Assembly (NCBI GenBank): GCA_019739225.1 | Contig: JAHHDT010000005.1 | Coordinates: 1,116,001-1,180,000 of the forward strand | From: Aquamicrobium sp. | Lineage (GTDB): Bacteria > Pseudomonadota > Alphaproteobacteria > Rhizobiales > Rhizobiaceae | Length of the DNA stretch: 64,000 bases | Direction: 5' to 3' | In this document: positions 16,992-26,325 of the stretch, in pieces | Numbering within the stretch: the stretch's first letter is position 1 | Layout of the letters: each line of letters opens with the position of its first letter | The notes under the pieces: model-generated | What the model saw: only the letters and a program-made list of their open reading frames with translations | What the model was told of the DNA's origin: nothing | Database searches by the model: none | Program-made: the position numbers and the translations under genes

Positions 16992-18310
16992 GCAACCTCG
17001 AACTGGGAATCTACTCCTTTCCCCTTCTTCTTCTGCTGATCTTCCTGCGCGTGCCGATCGGGCTGGCTATGCTGAGCTGTGGCCTGGCCGGCACATGGCT
17101 CATCATGGGCTCGACCGCGCCGATCCTCGCGCGCCTGAAATTCGAGACCTACTCGACGTTCTCCAGCTATTCGCTGTCCATCATCCCGCTGTTCCTGCTG
17201 ATGGGGCAGTTCGCCACCCTCGGCGGCATGTCGCAGTCGCTCTTCAAAGCGGCCAACGCCTGGCTGGGACACCGCCGTGGCGGCGTCGCCATGTCGGCCA
17301 TCGGTGCCTGTGCGGGCTTCGGCGCGATTTGCGGCTCATCGCTGGCGACTGCCGCTACGATGGCGCAGGTGGCACTGCCCGAGCTGCGCCGCTATGGTTA
17401 TTCCGGCGCGCTGGCGACCGGCACGCTTGCCGCCGGCGGCACCCTCGGCGTGCTCATTCCGCCATCGGTCGTGCTTGTCATCTACGCGATCCTCGCCGAG
17501 CAGAACATCGCCAAGCTGTTCGTTGCAGCCTTCATTCCAGGCGTCCTTGCTGCTATCGGCTACATGATTGCCATTTCGATCTACGTCCGTCTTTTCCCCG
17601 ACTCCGCCGGCTCCAGCCCGAAACAGCCCTACAGCGAGCGCTTCAAGGCACTGGCCGACGTCTGGCCGGTGCTGCTTGTGTTCATCGCGGTTGTCGGCGG
17701 CATTTACACCGGGTGGTTCACGCCCACGGAAGCGGCGGCAGTTGGCGCCGCCGGCACGGGTCTGATAGCGCTCATCAATGGCGGCCTTACGCGCGAGACG
17801 CTGGTTGCATCCATCCTCACCACCGCCTCGGCCACAGCACTCATCTTCTTCATCGTTTTCGGCGCAGCGATCTACAACAGCTTCCTGGCCCTCTCACAGC
17901 TCCCGGTCGAGGCGGCAGCATTCATCACTGAGCAGGGTTTCAATCCCTGGGTCGTGCTGGTCTGCATCCTGCTGTTCTATCTCGTGCTCGGCTGCTTCAT
18001 GGACTCGCTGTCCATGATCCTGCTTACCGTGCCCATCTTCTTCCCGATCGTCAGCGCGTTGGATTTCGGCCTCGGTGCGGAGGAGTTCGCGCTCTGGTTC
18101 GGCATCCTCGTACTGATCGTGGTGGAGGTCGGGCTGATTACCCCGCCGGTGGGCATGAACCTCTTCGTCATCAACTCGATGGCGAAGGACATCCCTGTCC
18201 TGCACACCTATCGCGGCGTCATGCCGTTCGTCATCAGCGATGTCGTGCGCACTGCATTGCTTGTGCTTTTCCCCGTCATTTCGCTGCTCATGGTGCGGTT
18301 GCTCTACTGA
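16988..18310 (+). CDS. dctM: TRAP transporter large permease (DctM family)
   Basis: This large TRAP subunit of 440 residues has about 12 hydrophobic segments. Signature stretches include FLRVPIGLAMLSCG, GACAGFGAICGSSLATAATM and LGCFMDSLSMILLTVPIFFP. The start is TTG at 16988, inside the dctQ stop (TTGA overlap), with GGGGGAG before it. No other in-frame start is better placed. It is the last gene of the cluster and is followed by a hairpin at 18324. Confidence 0.93.
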   Translation: MSNLELGIYSFPLLLLLIFLRVPIGLAMLSCGLAGTWLIMGSTAPILARLKFETYSTFSSYSLSIIPLFLLMGQFATLGGMSQSLFKAANAWLGHRRGGVAMSAIGACAGFGAICGSSLATAATMAQVALPELRRYGYSGALATGTLAAGGTLGVLIPPSVVLVIYAILAEQNIAKLFVAAFIPGVLAAIGYMIAISIYVRLFPDSAGSSPKQPYSERFKALADVWPVLLVFIAVVGGIYTGWFTPTEAAAVGAAGTGLIALINGGLTRETLVASILTTASATALIFFIVFGAAIYNSFLALSQLPVEAAAFITEQGFNPWVVLVCILLFYLVLGCFMDSLSMILLTVPIFFPIVSALDFGLGAEEFALWFGILVLIVVEVGLITPPVGMNLFVINSMAKDIPVLHTYRGVMPFVISDVVRTALLVLFPVISLLMVRLLY

Positions 18311-18323
18311 GCGGCAAATGAAA

Positions 18324-18345
18324 ACGGCCGGCATGTGCCGGCCGT
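18324..18345. terminator. Bidirectional hairpin between convergent operons
   Basis: ACGGCCGGCA (18324-18333) and TGCCGGCCGT (18336-18345) form a perfect 10-bp stem. On the minus strand it is followed by TTTTC, so it looks like an intrinsic terminator for the long minus-strand operon ending at 18367. It can also stop dctM transcription. Confidence 0.75.
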
Positions 18346-18366
18346 CTTGGCGTGCAGTGGGAGCTT

Positions 18367-18702
18367 TCAGCCGCGCTGTTGCGTGACCAGTCCATAGAGG
18401 TTGGTGCACCGCGCACCAGAGCGGCAATAGGCCAGCACCGGGCTGGGCAGTGCCTCCAGAGCCGTCGCCTGATCGTCCACGTTCTCCTGCGTGATCTGTC
18501 CGCTTATCACCGGGATATAGCGGAACTCCAGGCCTGCCTCGCGAACGGCCGCCTCGATTGCATCGTGTGGCACCGCGCCATCCTCGGCATCGGGCCGGTT
18601 GGAGATCACGCTCTTGAAGCCGGCGTCCTTGATCTGCGCGATGTCGTCGATGCTGATTTGCGGGGCGACGGAATAGTTCTCGGTGATCTGGCGGATTTCC
18701 AT
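18367..18702 (-). CDS. TIGR01244 family sulfurtransferase/phosphatase-like protein
   Basis: This 111-residue protein is of the beta-lactamase-hydrolase-like/DUF442 type. It has the phosphatase-rhodanese-like active loop CRSGAR in VLAYCRSGARCTNLY, preceded by FKSVISNRPDAEDG and FRYIPVISGQIT. In other bacteria this domain is fused to or encoded beside sulfide-detoxifying persulfide dioxygenases. Here it closes a fatty-acid-type operon, so its role is unclear. The start at 18702 (MEIRQITENYSV) was chosen because AGGGACAGG precedes it and it matches the domain start; an ATG at 18768 would add an unrelated stretch. Confidence 0.8.
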   Translation of the reverse strand: MEIRQITENYSVAPQISIDDIAQIKDAGFKSVISNRPDAEDGAVPHDAIEAAVREAGLEFRYIPVISGQITQENVDDQATALEALPSPVLAYCRSGARCTNLYGLVTQQRG

Positions 18703-18801
18703 GGACCTGTCCCTGTATGGTGAAGCGATTTCGGTTTGCATGTAGGCATGCCGCCCCGTGCTTGCCAAGCACGGGGCGCCTTGCAGTGCCGTTTTGCCGC
18801 T

Positions 18802-19953
18802 TCAGGCAGCCGCGAACAGCCCGCCGCCTGCCGACAGCAGGTGCAGATGATGGTCGCCATCGCCGAACGTCGTGTCGATCATCGTCATGCGCTTGAAATA
18901 GTGGCCGACCGCATATTCCATCGTCATGCCGACGCCGCCGTGAAGCTGGATCGCATTCTCGCCGCACAGCCGCCCGCCGCGTCCTATCTCGGCCTTTGCG
19001 GCGTGCATGGCCCTGCCGCGCTCGTTCTCGTCCTCGCTGTCGGCCATCATCGTGGCGTAGAGCGTGATGGAGCGTGCCTGCTCGATGGCGACGAACATGT
19101 CGACCGCAGCGTGCTGCAGCACCTGGAATTGGCCGATCGAGACGCCGAACTGCTTGCGAACTTTCAGATAATCGACCGTAAGCGCGTGCATCGCAGACAT
19201 CACGCCGACGGATTCTGCCGCCAGGGCCGCGATTCCCGCGTCGACGACGCGGCGAACAAGCGGCAGCCCGTTTTCCGGGTCGCCAAACACGTCGTTCGCC
19301 CCGACCTTGACGTTGTCGAAGGTGACTTCGGCTGCGCGGGCGCCGTCCTGCGTGGGGTAGCCGCGAACCGAAACGCCGTCAGTCCCGGCATCGACCAGGA
19401 AGACGCCGATGCCTGCTTCGTCGCGCGACCCGCCTGCCGTGCGCGCGGTGACGAAGAGCTTGTCCGCGCTGTCGCCATGCATCACCACGCTCTTCTGGCC
19501 GTTGAGCACGTAGCCTTCGCCGTCCTTCGCAGCCGTCGTCTCGACATGGTGGAGATCGTAGCGCGAGTTGCGCTCCACCTGGGCAAGAGCGAGCTTGAGC
19601 GAGCCGTCGGCAACGGCCGGAATGTATTCCGCGCGCTGGTCGTCATTGCCGCCGAAGCGCAGGAACGATCCGCCGAGCACGACGGTCGGAAAGTAAGGTT
19701 CGAGCGCCAATGCGCGGCCGAGCGATTCCAACACGATCATCGTCTCGACGGGGGTGCCGCCAAGCCCCCCATCCGCCTCTGCGAACGGCAGCGCCATCAA
19801 ACCCATCTCCGCGTAGCTCGCCCACATCTGCGCGCTCCACCCTTCCGGCGCGGCCATGTGGCGCTTGCGGTCCTCGAAGCCGTATTTGTCCGTCAGCAGC
19901 CGGTCGAGCGAATCCTTGAGGATCGATTGTTCTTCTGTGAGGTCGAAATCCAT
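18802..19953 (-). CDS. pimD: Acyl-CoA dehydrogenase, small PimD-like subunit
   Basis: This FAD-dependent acyl-CoA dehydrogenase of 383 residues starts MDFDLTEEQSILKDSLDRLL and has the C-terminal GENAIQLHGGVGMTMEYAVG segment. It lacks the usual YEGTSQI-type catalytic Glu motif, ending instead in TFGDGDHHLHLL. It follows a 400-residue acyl-CoA dehydrogenase by 15 bases. The order ligase, thiolase, large dehydrogenase, small dehydrogenase matches pimABCD of Rhodopseudomonas palustris, which degrades dicarboxylic acids. The two dehydrogenases may form one hetero-oligomer, as in the ChsE-type pairs of actinobacteria. Confidence 0.8.
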   Translation of the reverse strand: MDFDLTEEQSILKDSLDRLLTDKYGFEDRKRHMAAPEGWSAQMWASYAEMGLMALPFAEADGGLGGTPVETMIVLESLGRALALEPYFPTVVLGGSFLRFGGNDDQRAEYIPAVADGSLKLALAQVERNSRYDLHHVETTAAKDGEGYVLNGQKSVVMHGDSADKLFVTARTAGGSRDEAGIGVFLVDAGTDGVSVRGYPTQDGARAAEVTFDNVKVGANDVFGDPENGLPLVRRVVDAGIAALAAESVGVMSAMHALTVDYLKVRKQFGVSIGQFQVLQHAAVDMFVAIEQARSITLYATMMADSEDENERGRAMHAAKAEIGRGGRLCGENAIQLHGGVGMTMEYAVGHYFKRMTMIDTTFGDGDHHLHLLSAGGGLFAAA

Positions 19954-19968
19954 GTCCGTATTCGCTCC

Positions 19969-21171
19969 CTAGAGTCCCAGAACGGCCTTGGCGATGATGT
20001 TCTTCTGGATCTCGTTCGAGCCGCCATAGATCGAGACCTTGCGATAGTTGAAGTAGGACGGCGCGGCGGTCGCCGCGTAGTCGGGCTCGATCGGCGGCAT
20101 GTTGGAACCCTCGATGTCGTGATCGTGGTAGGGCAGTGCGTGCGGCCCCATCACCTGCATCAGCAGATGCGTTGTCGCCTGCTGGATCTCCGACCCCTTG
20201 ATCTTGAGAATCGAAGACGCCGGGTCGGGTCGTCCGGTGTTGCCGCGCTTGGCGTCGGCTGCCACCACGCGAAGCTGGGTCAGCTCCAGCGCCTTTAGCT
20301 CGATCTCGACCGCCGTCAGCTTTTCGAGGAAACGCGGATCCTCGATCAGCGGCCTGCCGCGTGACATTTCCTTGCCGGCAAGCTCGCGAATGCGGGCGAT
20401 GCGCTGCTTCGACATGCCGACACGGGCGATGTTGGTGCGCTCGTTGCCGAGCAGGAACTTGGCGTAGTCCCAGCCTTTGTTTTCCTCGCCGACGAGGTTC
20501 TCGACTGGCACCCGCACGTCGGTGAGGAACACCTCGTTGACCTCGCGTCCGCCGTCGATGGTGACGATCGGCCGGACCTCGATGCCGGGCGTCTTCATGT
20601 CGATCAGCAGGAAGGAAATGCCTTCCTGCTTTTTCACCTGCGTGTCCGTGCGCACCAGGCAGAAGATCCAGTCGGCATATTGCGCCAGCGTCGTCCAGGT
20701 CTTCTGGCCGTTGACGATGTAATGGTCACCGTCGCGCACCGCCCGCGTCTTCAGCGAGGCGAGATCCGAGCCCGCGCCGGGCTCCGAGAAGCCCTGGCAC
20801 CACCAGTCGTCGAGATTGGCGATACGCGGCAGGTAGCGCGCCTTCTGCGCCTCGTTGCCGAAGGTATAGATGACCGGTCCGACCATGTTGACGCCGAAGG
20901 CGAGCGGCTGCGGCGCCGGCCATTTCTGCGTCTCTTCGAGGAAGATGTACTGCCGCATCGGATCCCAGCCGGTGCCGCCGTATTTTTCCGGCCAGTGCGG
21001 CACGGCCCAACCTTTCTGGTTGAGAATGCGCGACCAGTTTACGAGGTCTTCCTTGTTGCCGTATTCGCCATTGTCCAGGCGCTGGCGGACATCTTCGGGC
21101 AGGTTCTCTTTCAGGAACGCGCGCACCTCGTCGCGGAAGGCCAGTTCCTCGGGCGTGTATCGAAGGTCCAT
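19969..21171 (-). CDS. pimC: Acyl-CoA dehydrogenase, large PimC-like subunit
   Basis: This 400-residue acyl-CoA dehydrogenase begins MDLRYTPEELAFRDEVRAFL and has the FAD/substrate stretches WCQGFSEPGAGSDLASL and QKTWTTLAQYADWIFCLVRT. It ends with IYGGSNEIQKNIIAKAVLGL, the usual C-terminus of this subfamily. It forms the 2,3-double bond in acyl-CoA or dicarboxylyl-CoA. The ribosome-binding site is GGAGGAATACAG. A 147-base gap separates it from the thiolase gene upstream. The paralogue downstream is probably its partner. Confidence 0.85.
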   Translation of the reverse strand: MDLRYTPEELAFRDEVRAFLKENLPEDVRQRLDNGEYGNKEDLVNWSRILNQKGWAVPHWPEKYGGTGWDPMRQYIFLEETQKWPAPQPLAFGVNMVGPVIYTFGNEAQKARYLPRIANLDDWWCQGFSEPGAGSDLASLKTRAVRDGDHYIVNGQKTWTTLAQYADWIFCLVRTDTQVKKQEGISFLLIDMKTPGIEVRPIVTIDGGREVNEVFLTDVRVPVENLVGEENKGWDYAKFLLGNERTNIARVGMSKQRIARIRELAGKEMSRGRPLIEDPRFLEKLTAVEIELKALELTQLRVVAADAKRGNTGRPDPASSILKIKGSEIQQATTHLLMQVMGPHALPYHDHDIEGSNMPPIEPDYAATAAPSYFNYRKVSIYGGSNEIQKNIIAKAVLGL

Positions 21172-21262
21172 CTGTATTCCTCCAACGTTGATTTGCCCCG
21201 CCGCCTCGCCGGACCTGCCTCGGGGCAGAGCTGCCGACGTTGTTATTATCTTCGCTGCGAAG

Positions 21263-21285
21263 TCCTCCCCCGTTTGGGGGAAGGA
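21263..21285. repeat. Small GC-rich hairpin between pimB and pimC
   Basis: TCCTCCCCC, GTTT, GGGGGAAGGA folds into a 9-bp stem with one bulged base. It lies in the 147-base gap between the thiolase and dehydrogenase genes and looks like a remnant of a dispersed intergenic palindrome. An effect on operon mRNA is possible but not shown. Confidence 0.4.
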
Positions 21286-21318
21286 CCGTCATCGAAGGCG
21301 GTAAAGGGGCGGTATAAG

Positions 21319-22500
21319 TCAGGCGATCTCGAACAGCCCGGCAGCACCCATGCCGCCGCCGACGCACATCGTCACCACGGCGTATTTCGCGCCGCGCCGC
21401 TTGCCCTCGATCAGTGCGTGGCCGGCCAGTCGCGAGCCGCTCATGCCGTAGGGGTGGCCGAGTGCGATCGCGCCGCCGTTAACGTTGAGCTTCTCCGGGT
21501 CGATGCCGAGCCGGTCGCGGCAGTAGAGGACCTGCACTGCGAAGGCCTCGTTGAGCTCCCACAGGCCGATGTCGTCAACCTTAAGGCCGTGGCGCTCCAG
21601 CAGGCGCGGCACCGCGAAGACCGGACCGATACCCATCTCGTCGGGCTCGCACCCTGCGACGGCGAAGCCCCGGAAAATACCGAGCGGCGTGAGGCCGCGC
21701 TTTTCGGCTTCCTTGGAGCTCATCATCACGTTCGCCGAAGCGCCGTCGGAAAGCTGGCTGGCATTGCCCGCCGTGATCGTGCCGCCCTCGCGCACCGGCT
21801 TCAGGCCGGCGAGGCCCTCGGCGGTGGTTTCGGGGCGGGGGCCCTCGTCATGCGCGATCTCGACGTCGCGATGGCTGACCTCCTTCGTCTCCTTGTCGAT
21901 GACGGCCATGCGCGTCTTGATCGGTGCGATCTCGTCGGAAAATTTGCCGGCCTCGCGGGCGGCCGCCACGCGCCGCTGGCTCTCCAGCCCGTATTCGTCC
22001 TGCCGCTCGCGCGAGATGCCGTAGCGCTTGGCGACCACCTCGGCCGTGTCGATCATCGGCATGTAGACGTCGGCTGCCGGGCCTGTCAGCGTCTTGTCGA
22101 CGAGCCGGAACGTGTTGCGATGGTCGTTCTGCACGAGACTGATCGATTCCAGCCCGCCGGCGATGCCAGCCACGACGCCGTCGTTGCGGATCGCGTTTGC
22201 AAGCAGCGCCATCGACTGCATGCCGGACGAGCACTGGCGGTCGATCGTGGTGCCCGCTGCCGTTACCGGCAGCCCGGCGACCAGCAGGGCGCGCCGCGCG
22301 ACGTTGAGGCCGGTGGTGCCTTCCTGCATCGCGCAGCCCATGATCACGTCCTCGATCTCGCCGCCCTCCAGGCCGGAGCGCTGCAGCGCGTGGCTGATCG
22401 CATGAGCGCCGAGCGTGGCGCCCGGCGTGTCGTTGAGCCCGCCGCGATAGGCCTTGCCGACCGGGGTTCGTGCGGTTGAGACGATGACGGCATCAGCCAT
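21319..22500 (-). CDS. pimB: Acetyl-CoA acyltransferase (thiolase), PimB-like
   Basis: This 393-residue thiolase cleaves 3-oxoacyl-CoA (3-oxopimelyl- or 3-oxoadipyl-CoA type) to acetyl-CoA and a shortened acyl-CoA. The nucleophilic Cys is in [20 protein letters not shown] near residue 90. His lies in [20 protein letters not shown] and the second Cys in [16 protein letters not shown]. The length suits degradative thiolases. It is 18 bases downstream of the acyl-CoA ligase gene. The chain-length preference is inferred only from operon context. Confidence 0.88.
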   Translation of the reverse strand: MADAVIVSTARTPVGKAYRGGLNDTPGATLGAHAISHALQRSGLEGGEIEDVIMGCAMQEGTTGLNVARRALLVAGLPVTAAGTTIDRQCSSGMQSMALLANAIRNDGVVAGIAGGLESISLVQNDHRNTFRLVDKTLTGPAADVYMPMIDTAEVVAKRYGISRERQDEYGLESQRRVAAAREAGKFSDEIAPIKTRMAVIDKETKEVSHRDVEIAHDEGPRPETTAEGLAGLKPVREGGTITAGNASQLSDGASANVMMSSKEAEKRGLTPLGIFRGFAVAGCEPDEMGIGPVFAVPRLLERHGLKVDDIGLWELNEAFAVQVLYCRDRLGIDPEKLNVNGGAIALGHPYGMSGSRLAGHALIEGKRRGAKYAVVTMCVGGGMGAAGLFEIA

Positions 22501-22518
22501 GTGGTTCTCCCTGTGGGT

Positions 22519-24186
22519 TCAAGAAAGCTTGGCGGGCTCTTGCCGCGCGGCTTCTTCCTGCTTGAGCTGGAGTTTGGAAAGCTTGCCGACCGGGGTTCGC
22601 GGCAGAGCGTCCCGGATTTCGACAAGCGTGGGCAATTCGTGCGGGCCGAGCCGCGATTTGAGGAAGGTGCGCAGTGCCTCGATCGTGAGCCGCGGCGCGC
22701 CTGTCTTCAACTTGAGGAATGCCTTCGGCGTCTCGCCGCGATAGCCGTCCGGCACGCCGAGCACCAGCACCTCCTCGACGTCCGGATGCTCGTAGATCGC
22801 CTGTTCGATCATCTGCGGATAGACGTTGTAGCCGCCGCACAGGATCATGTCCTTCTTCCGGTCCACGATGGTGAAGAAGCCTTCCTCGTCCATAAAGCCG
22901 ATATCGCCGGTCAGCAGTCCGCCTTGGCTGAAGGCCGCGCGCGTCTCGTCCTCGCGGTTCAGATAGCCGGCCGTGACGTTCGGACCGAACACCCGCAACT
23001 CACCGGTCTCGCCAGCGGGCAGCACGCGCGCCGGATCGTCGAGCGCGACGATGTCGAGATGCACGCCCGGCAGGGGCACCCCGATGGTCGCCACCTTGTC
23101 CGGCCGGTTTAAGGGAATGTTCGTGCCTGCGGGCGAGGTTTCCGTCATGCCCCAACCGCCCAGGATCGGGTGCCCGGTTGCTGCTCGCAGCCGCCGCGCG
23201 ATCTCCACCGGCAGCGGCGCGCCGCCCGATGCGCAGTAGCGCAGCGAGCTGAAGTCGCGTTTCTCGAAACCCGGCACGGATGCGATTGCGATCCACATGG
23301 TCGGCACGCCGGGAAAGCTGGTGGCACCGGCCTCGATTTCCGCCAAGGCGGTCTCGGCGTCGAACCGCGTATGCAGGATCAGCTCCTGGCCGTTATTGAG
23401 CGTGCGCAGCATCACCGCCACCAGAGCGTAAATGTGGAACAGCGGCAGAAACAGCAGCACCCGTTCCTTGCCGGGACGGGAAAGGCCCCAGCCATTGAAC
23501 CATAGGTCGTAGCTGGAGACTGCGGTGGACAGGTTGCGGTGGCTCAGCATCGCTCCCTTGGGCATGCCGGTCGTGCCGCCGGTATATTGCAACAGGGCAA
23601 GGTCATCGAGGCCGACATCGGGAAAACGTTCGGCCTGAGCGTCGGCGACGAAATCTGTGAAGGCGACGATCCCTTCGCCGGAGATCGCTTCGCCGGCCGT
23701 CGCTGGAGGCCCCCATGCGCTATCCTCGCCGACGATGACCTTGTCGACCGCGCCATCCCGCAGCAGCGCCTCCGCGCGCTGTGCCAGATTGCCGATATCC
23801 GTCGTCACCAGCACTCTGGCGCCGCTGTCGGCGAGCTTGTGGGCAAGCACGCGCTCGCTGTCGAGCGGTGACAGATGCACCACCGTCGCGCCGGCCTTGA
23901 GCGCGCCGAAGAAGGCGATCGGGTGATAAAGGGTGTTGGGCAGCAGTAGCGCGACCCTGGCGCCACCGGTGACGCCGTGGCGCACGAAGGCGGCCGCGCA
24001 ACGCTCCACCTCGGTTGCCAGCGCCTCGTAGCCGAGCACCGTATCGCGGAAGCGGAATGCCGCCTTGCTCCCCCAGCGCGCCGCAGCCTGCTCGACGATC
24101 TCGTGAACCGGAAAGGCCGCGAGCTCGACGTCCGGCGCAAGGCCGGGCGGGTAGGCGCTTCTCCAGGGAGCGGCGGCCAGGTTCAT
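22519..24186 (-). CDS. pimA: Acyl-CoA/dicarboxylate-CoA ligase, PimA-like
   Basis: This AMP-forming acyl-CoA synthetase of 555 residues has the P-loop YTGGTTGMPKGAMLSHRNL near residue 195, GGWGMTETSP near 320, the hinge VDRKKDMILCGGYNVYP near 425 and the catalytic Lys near the C-terminus in RTPVGKLSKLQL. It activates a carboxylic acid for beta-oxidation. Its place between the fadJ-like gene (5-base gap) and the thiolase gene follows the pim operon order, which points to medium-chain dicarboxylates such as pimelate or adipate. A plain fatty-acid substrate cannot be excluded. Confidence 0.85.
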   Translation of the reverse strand: MNLAAAPWRSAYPPGLAPDVELAAFPVHEIVEQAAARWGSKAAFRFRDTVLGYEALATEVERCAAAFVRHGVTGGARVALLLPNTLYHPIAFFGALKAGATVVHLSPLDSERVLAHKLADSGARVLVTTDIGNLAQRAEALLRDGAVDKVIVGEDSAWGPPATAGEAISGEGIVAFTDFVADAQAERFPDVGLDDLALLQYTGGTTGMPKGAMLSHRNLSTAVSSYDLWFNGWGLSRPGKERVLLFLPLFHIYALVAVMLRTLNNGQELILHTRFDAETALAEIEAGATSFPGVPTMWIAIASVPGFEKRDFSSLRYCASGGAPLPVEIARRLRAATGHPILGGWGMTETSPAGTNIPLNRPDKVATIGVPLPGVHLDIVALDDPARVLPAGETGELRVFGPNVTAGYLNREDETRAAFSQGGLLTGDIGFMDEEGFFTIVDRKKDMILCGGYNVYPQMIEQAIYEHPDVEEVLVLGVPDGYRGETPKAFLKLKTGAPRLTIEALRTFLKSRLGPHELPTLVEIRDALPRTPVGKLSKLQLKQEEAARQEPAKLS

Positions 24187-24191
24187 CGCGC

Positions 24192-26285
24192 TCAGGCCGC
24201 TGGCCGGCCCGAGAAGCTGCCGCCGTCCTCGGCCATCTGCTTGAGGAGGGCTGCCGGCTTGAACACGTCCTTGCCCGTCTTGCCGTGCCAGTATTCCAGC
24301 CGCTCGACGATCTTCTTCAGCCCTTCGGTATCGGCCCAGAACATCGGACCGCCCTTGCCGATCGGGAAGCCGTAGCCATTGGTCCAGACGATGTCGATGT
24401 CGGAAGGCCGCGCGGCGATCTTCTCCTCGAGGATGCGGGCACCTTCGTTGATCATCGGATAGAGCGTGCGCTCGGTGATCTCGTCGTCGGAGATGTCGCG
24501 CCGGTTAACGCCGCGCTCGCGCGCCTTCTCCTCGATCAGCTTCGCCACTTCCGGATCGGGGATCGGCTTTCGCGACCCCTGTTCGTAGAGATAGAAGCCC
24601 TTGCCCGTCTTCTGGCCGAAGCGGCCGGCTTCGCACAGCGCGTCGCCGATCGCGGCCGTCTTGCCGAGCGACTTGCGGTTGCGCCAGCCGATGTCGAGAC
24701 CCGCGAGGTCGCCCATCTCGAACGGCCCCATCGGCCAGCCGAAATCGGCGAAGACCTTGTCGATCTGCTCGGGCGATGCGCCTTCCAGCAGCAGGTCCTC
24801 GCCCTCGGCCGAGCGCGCGCCGAGCATGCGGTTGCCGACGAAGCCGTGGCAGACGCCGACCACGACCGGCACCTTGCCGATCTTGCGGGCGACGGTGAGC
24901 GCCGTCAGAAGGACGTCGGGCGCGGTCTTGTCGCCGCGCACGATCTCCAGCAGCCGCATCACGTTTGCCGGCGAGAAGAAATGCAGCCCTACGACGTCAT
25001 GCGGACGGCCGGTGGATGCCGCGATCTCGTTGACGTCGAGATAGGACGTGTTGGAGGCAAGGATCGCGCCGGGCTTGGCGATGGCGTCGAGCTTGCCGAA
25101 AACCTCCTTCTTGACGCCCATCTCCTCGAAAACGGCTTCGATGATGAGGTCGCAATCGGCAAGGTCAGCATAATTCGTCGTGCGCGAGAAGCGGCCCATG
25201 CGTTCGGCCTTGGCTTCTTCGCTCAGCGAGCCGCGCGAGACCGAGATCCCGTAGTTCTTTTCGATGGTGGCGAAACCGCGGTCGAGCGCTTCGTCGCTCA
25301 TTTCGAGGATCGTGACCGGGTATCCGCCATTGACGAATGACATGGCGATGCCGCCGCCCATCGTCCCGGCACCGATGACGCCAACCTTCTTGACCGCGCG
25401 CGGCTGGACCTCCTTGCCGACGCCCGGCACCTTGGCCGCCTCGCGCTCGGCAAAGAACAGGTGGCGCTGCGCCTGCGACTGGACGCCGCTGACGAGCCCG
25501 ATGAAGAGCTCGCGTTCCTTTTTCAACGCTTCGTCGAAGGGCAGGGTGACGGCGTTGCGCACGGCGGTGGCGCAGGCAAGCGGCGCTTCGAGCCCACGCG
25601 TCTTCCTGGTCGCCTCCTTGACCGCTGCCTCGAAACCGGAGAGGTCGGCGCGGGCAGGAGCGATCTTGTCGTCGCGATCGCGCACCGGAACATGCGGGCC
25701 GCCATCCGCCACCCTGGCCTTTGCGAAGGCAATGGCATCGGCTGTCAGTTCGCCCGCGGCGATGGCATCGACCACGCCGGCCTCCAGCGCTGCCGAGGCG
25801 TTGATCGGGTTGCCGGAGACGATCATCGCCACTGCCTTTTCGGGGCCGACGAGTCGCGGCAGGCGCACCGTGCCGCCAGCTCCCGGCAGAAGGCCGAGCT
25901 TGACCTCGGGCAGGCCGACCTTGGCGCCCTTGTCGGCGACGCGGTAATGGCAGGCGAGCGCCAGTTCGAGCCCGCCGCCCAGCGCGGTGCCGTGAATGGC
26001 GGCGACCGCCGGCTTGGGCAGCGATTCCAGCAGCGCGCAGAGTTCCGGCAGCGAGGGACTGGCAAGCGCCTTCGGCGTGCCGAATTCGGTGATGTCGGCG
26101 CCAGAAATGAAGGTACGCCCGGCGCAGGCGATAACGATCCCCTCGACCGCGACATCGTCTCGTGCGGCTTCCAGCGCTTTGAACAAAGGCTCGCGCAGGT
26201 GGTGGCTGAGCGCGTTGACCGGCGGATTGTCCAGCGTGATGACCGCGATTGCGCCGTCGCGCGCCACTATCACATAGTCACTCAT
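24192..26285 (-). CDS. pimF: Bifunctional enoyl-CoA hydratase / 3-hydroxyacyl-CoA dehydrogenase, PimF-like
   Basis: This 697-residue multifunctional beta-oxidation protein has an N-terminal crotonase domain (residues 1 to about 190, with [20 protein letters not shown] and [12 protein letters not shown]). An NAD-binding dehydrogenase domain starts near residue 295 ([20 protein letters not shown]), followed by two C-terminal helical domains ([29 protein letters not shown]). The dehydrogenase His is in HFFSPANVM. It hydrates 2-enoyl-CoA and oxidises the 3-hydroxyacyl-CoA. It is the first enzyme of the pimFABCD-ordered run, 40 bases after pcaD. Confidence 0.88.
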   Translation of the reverse strand: MSDYVIVARDGAIAVITLDNPPVNALSHHLREPLFKALEAARDDVAVEGIVIACAGRTFISGADITEFGTPKALASPSLPELCALLESLPKPAVAAIHGTALGGGLELALACHYRVADKGAKVGLPEVKLGLLPGAGGTVRLPRLVGPEKAVAMIVSGNPINASAALEAGVVDAIAAGELTADAIAFAKARVADGGPHVPVRDRDDKIAPARADLSGFEAAVKEATRKTRGLEAPLACATAVRNAVTLPFDEALKKERELFIGLVSGVQSQAQRHLFFAEREAAKVPGVGKEVQPRAVKKVGVIGAGTMGGGIAMSFVNGGYPVTILEMSDEALDRGFATIEKNYGISVSRGSLSEEAKAERMGRFSRTTNYADLADCDLIIEAVFEEMGVKKEVFGKLDAIAKPGAILASNTSYLDVNEIAASTGRPHDVVGLHFFSPANVMRLLEIVRGDKTAPDVLLTALTVARKIGKVPVVVGVCHGFVGNRMLGARSAEGEDLLLEGASPEQIDKVFADFGWPMGPFEMGDLAGLDIGWRNRKSLGKTAAIGDALCEAGRFGQKTGKGFYLYEQGSRKPIPDPEVAKLIEEKARERGVNRRDISDDEITERTLYPMINEGARILEEKIAARPSDIDIVWTNGYGFPIGKGGPMFWADTEGLKKIVERLEYWHGKTGKDVFKPAALLKQMAEDGGSFSGRPAA

Positions 26286-26325
26286 GGGTCGTATCCTCGG
26301 TGTTCGTTGTCTTGCGAAGGCGGCG

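Noticed and set aside
20680-22479. 599-codon open frame on the plus strand
   Set aside because: It is antisense to the acyl-CoA dehydrogenase and thiolase genes, which have full catalytic motifs; no family resemblance.
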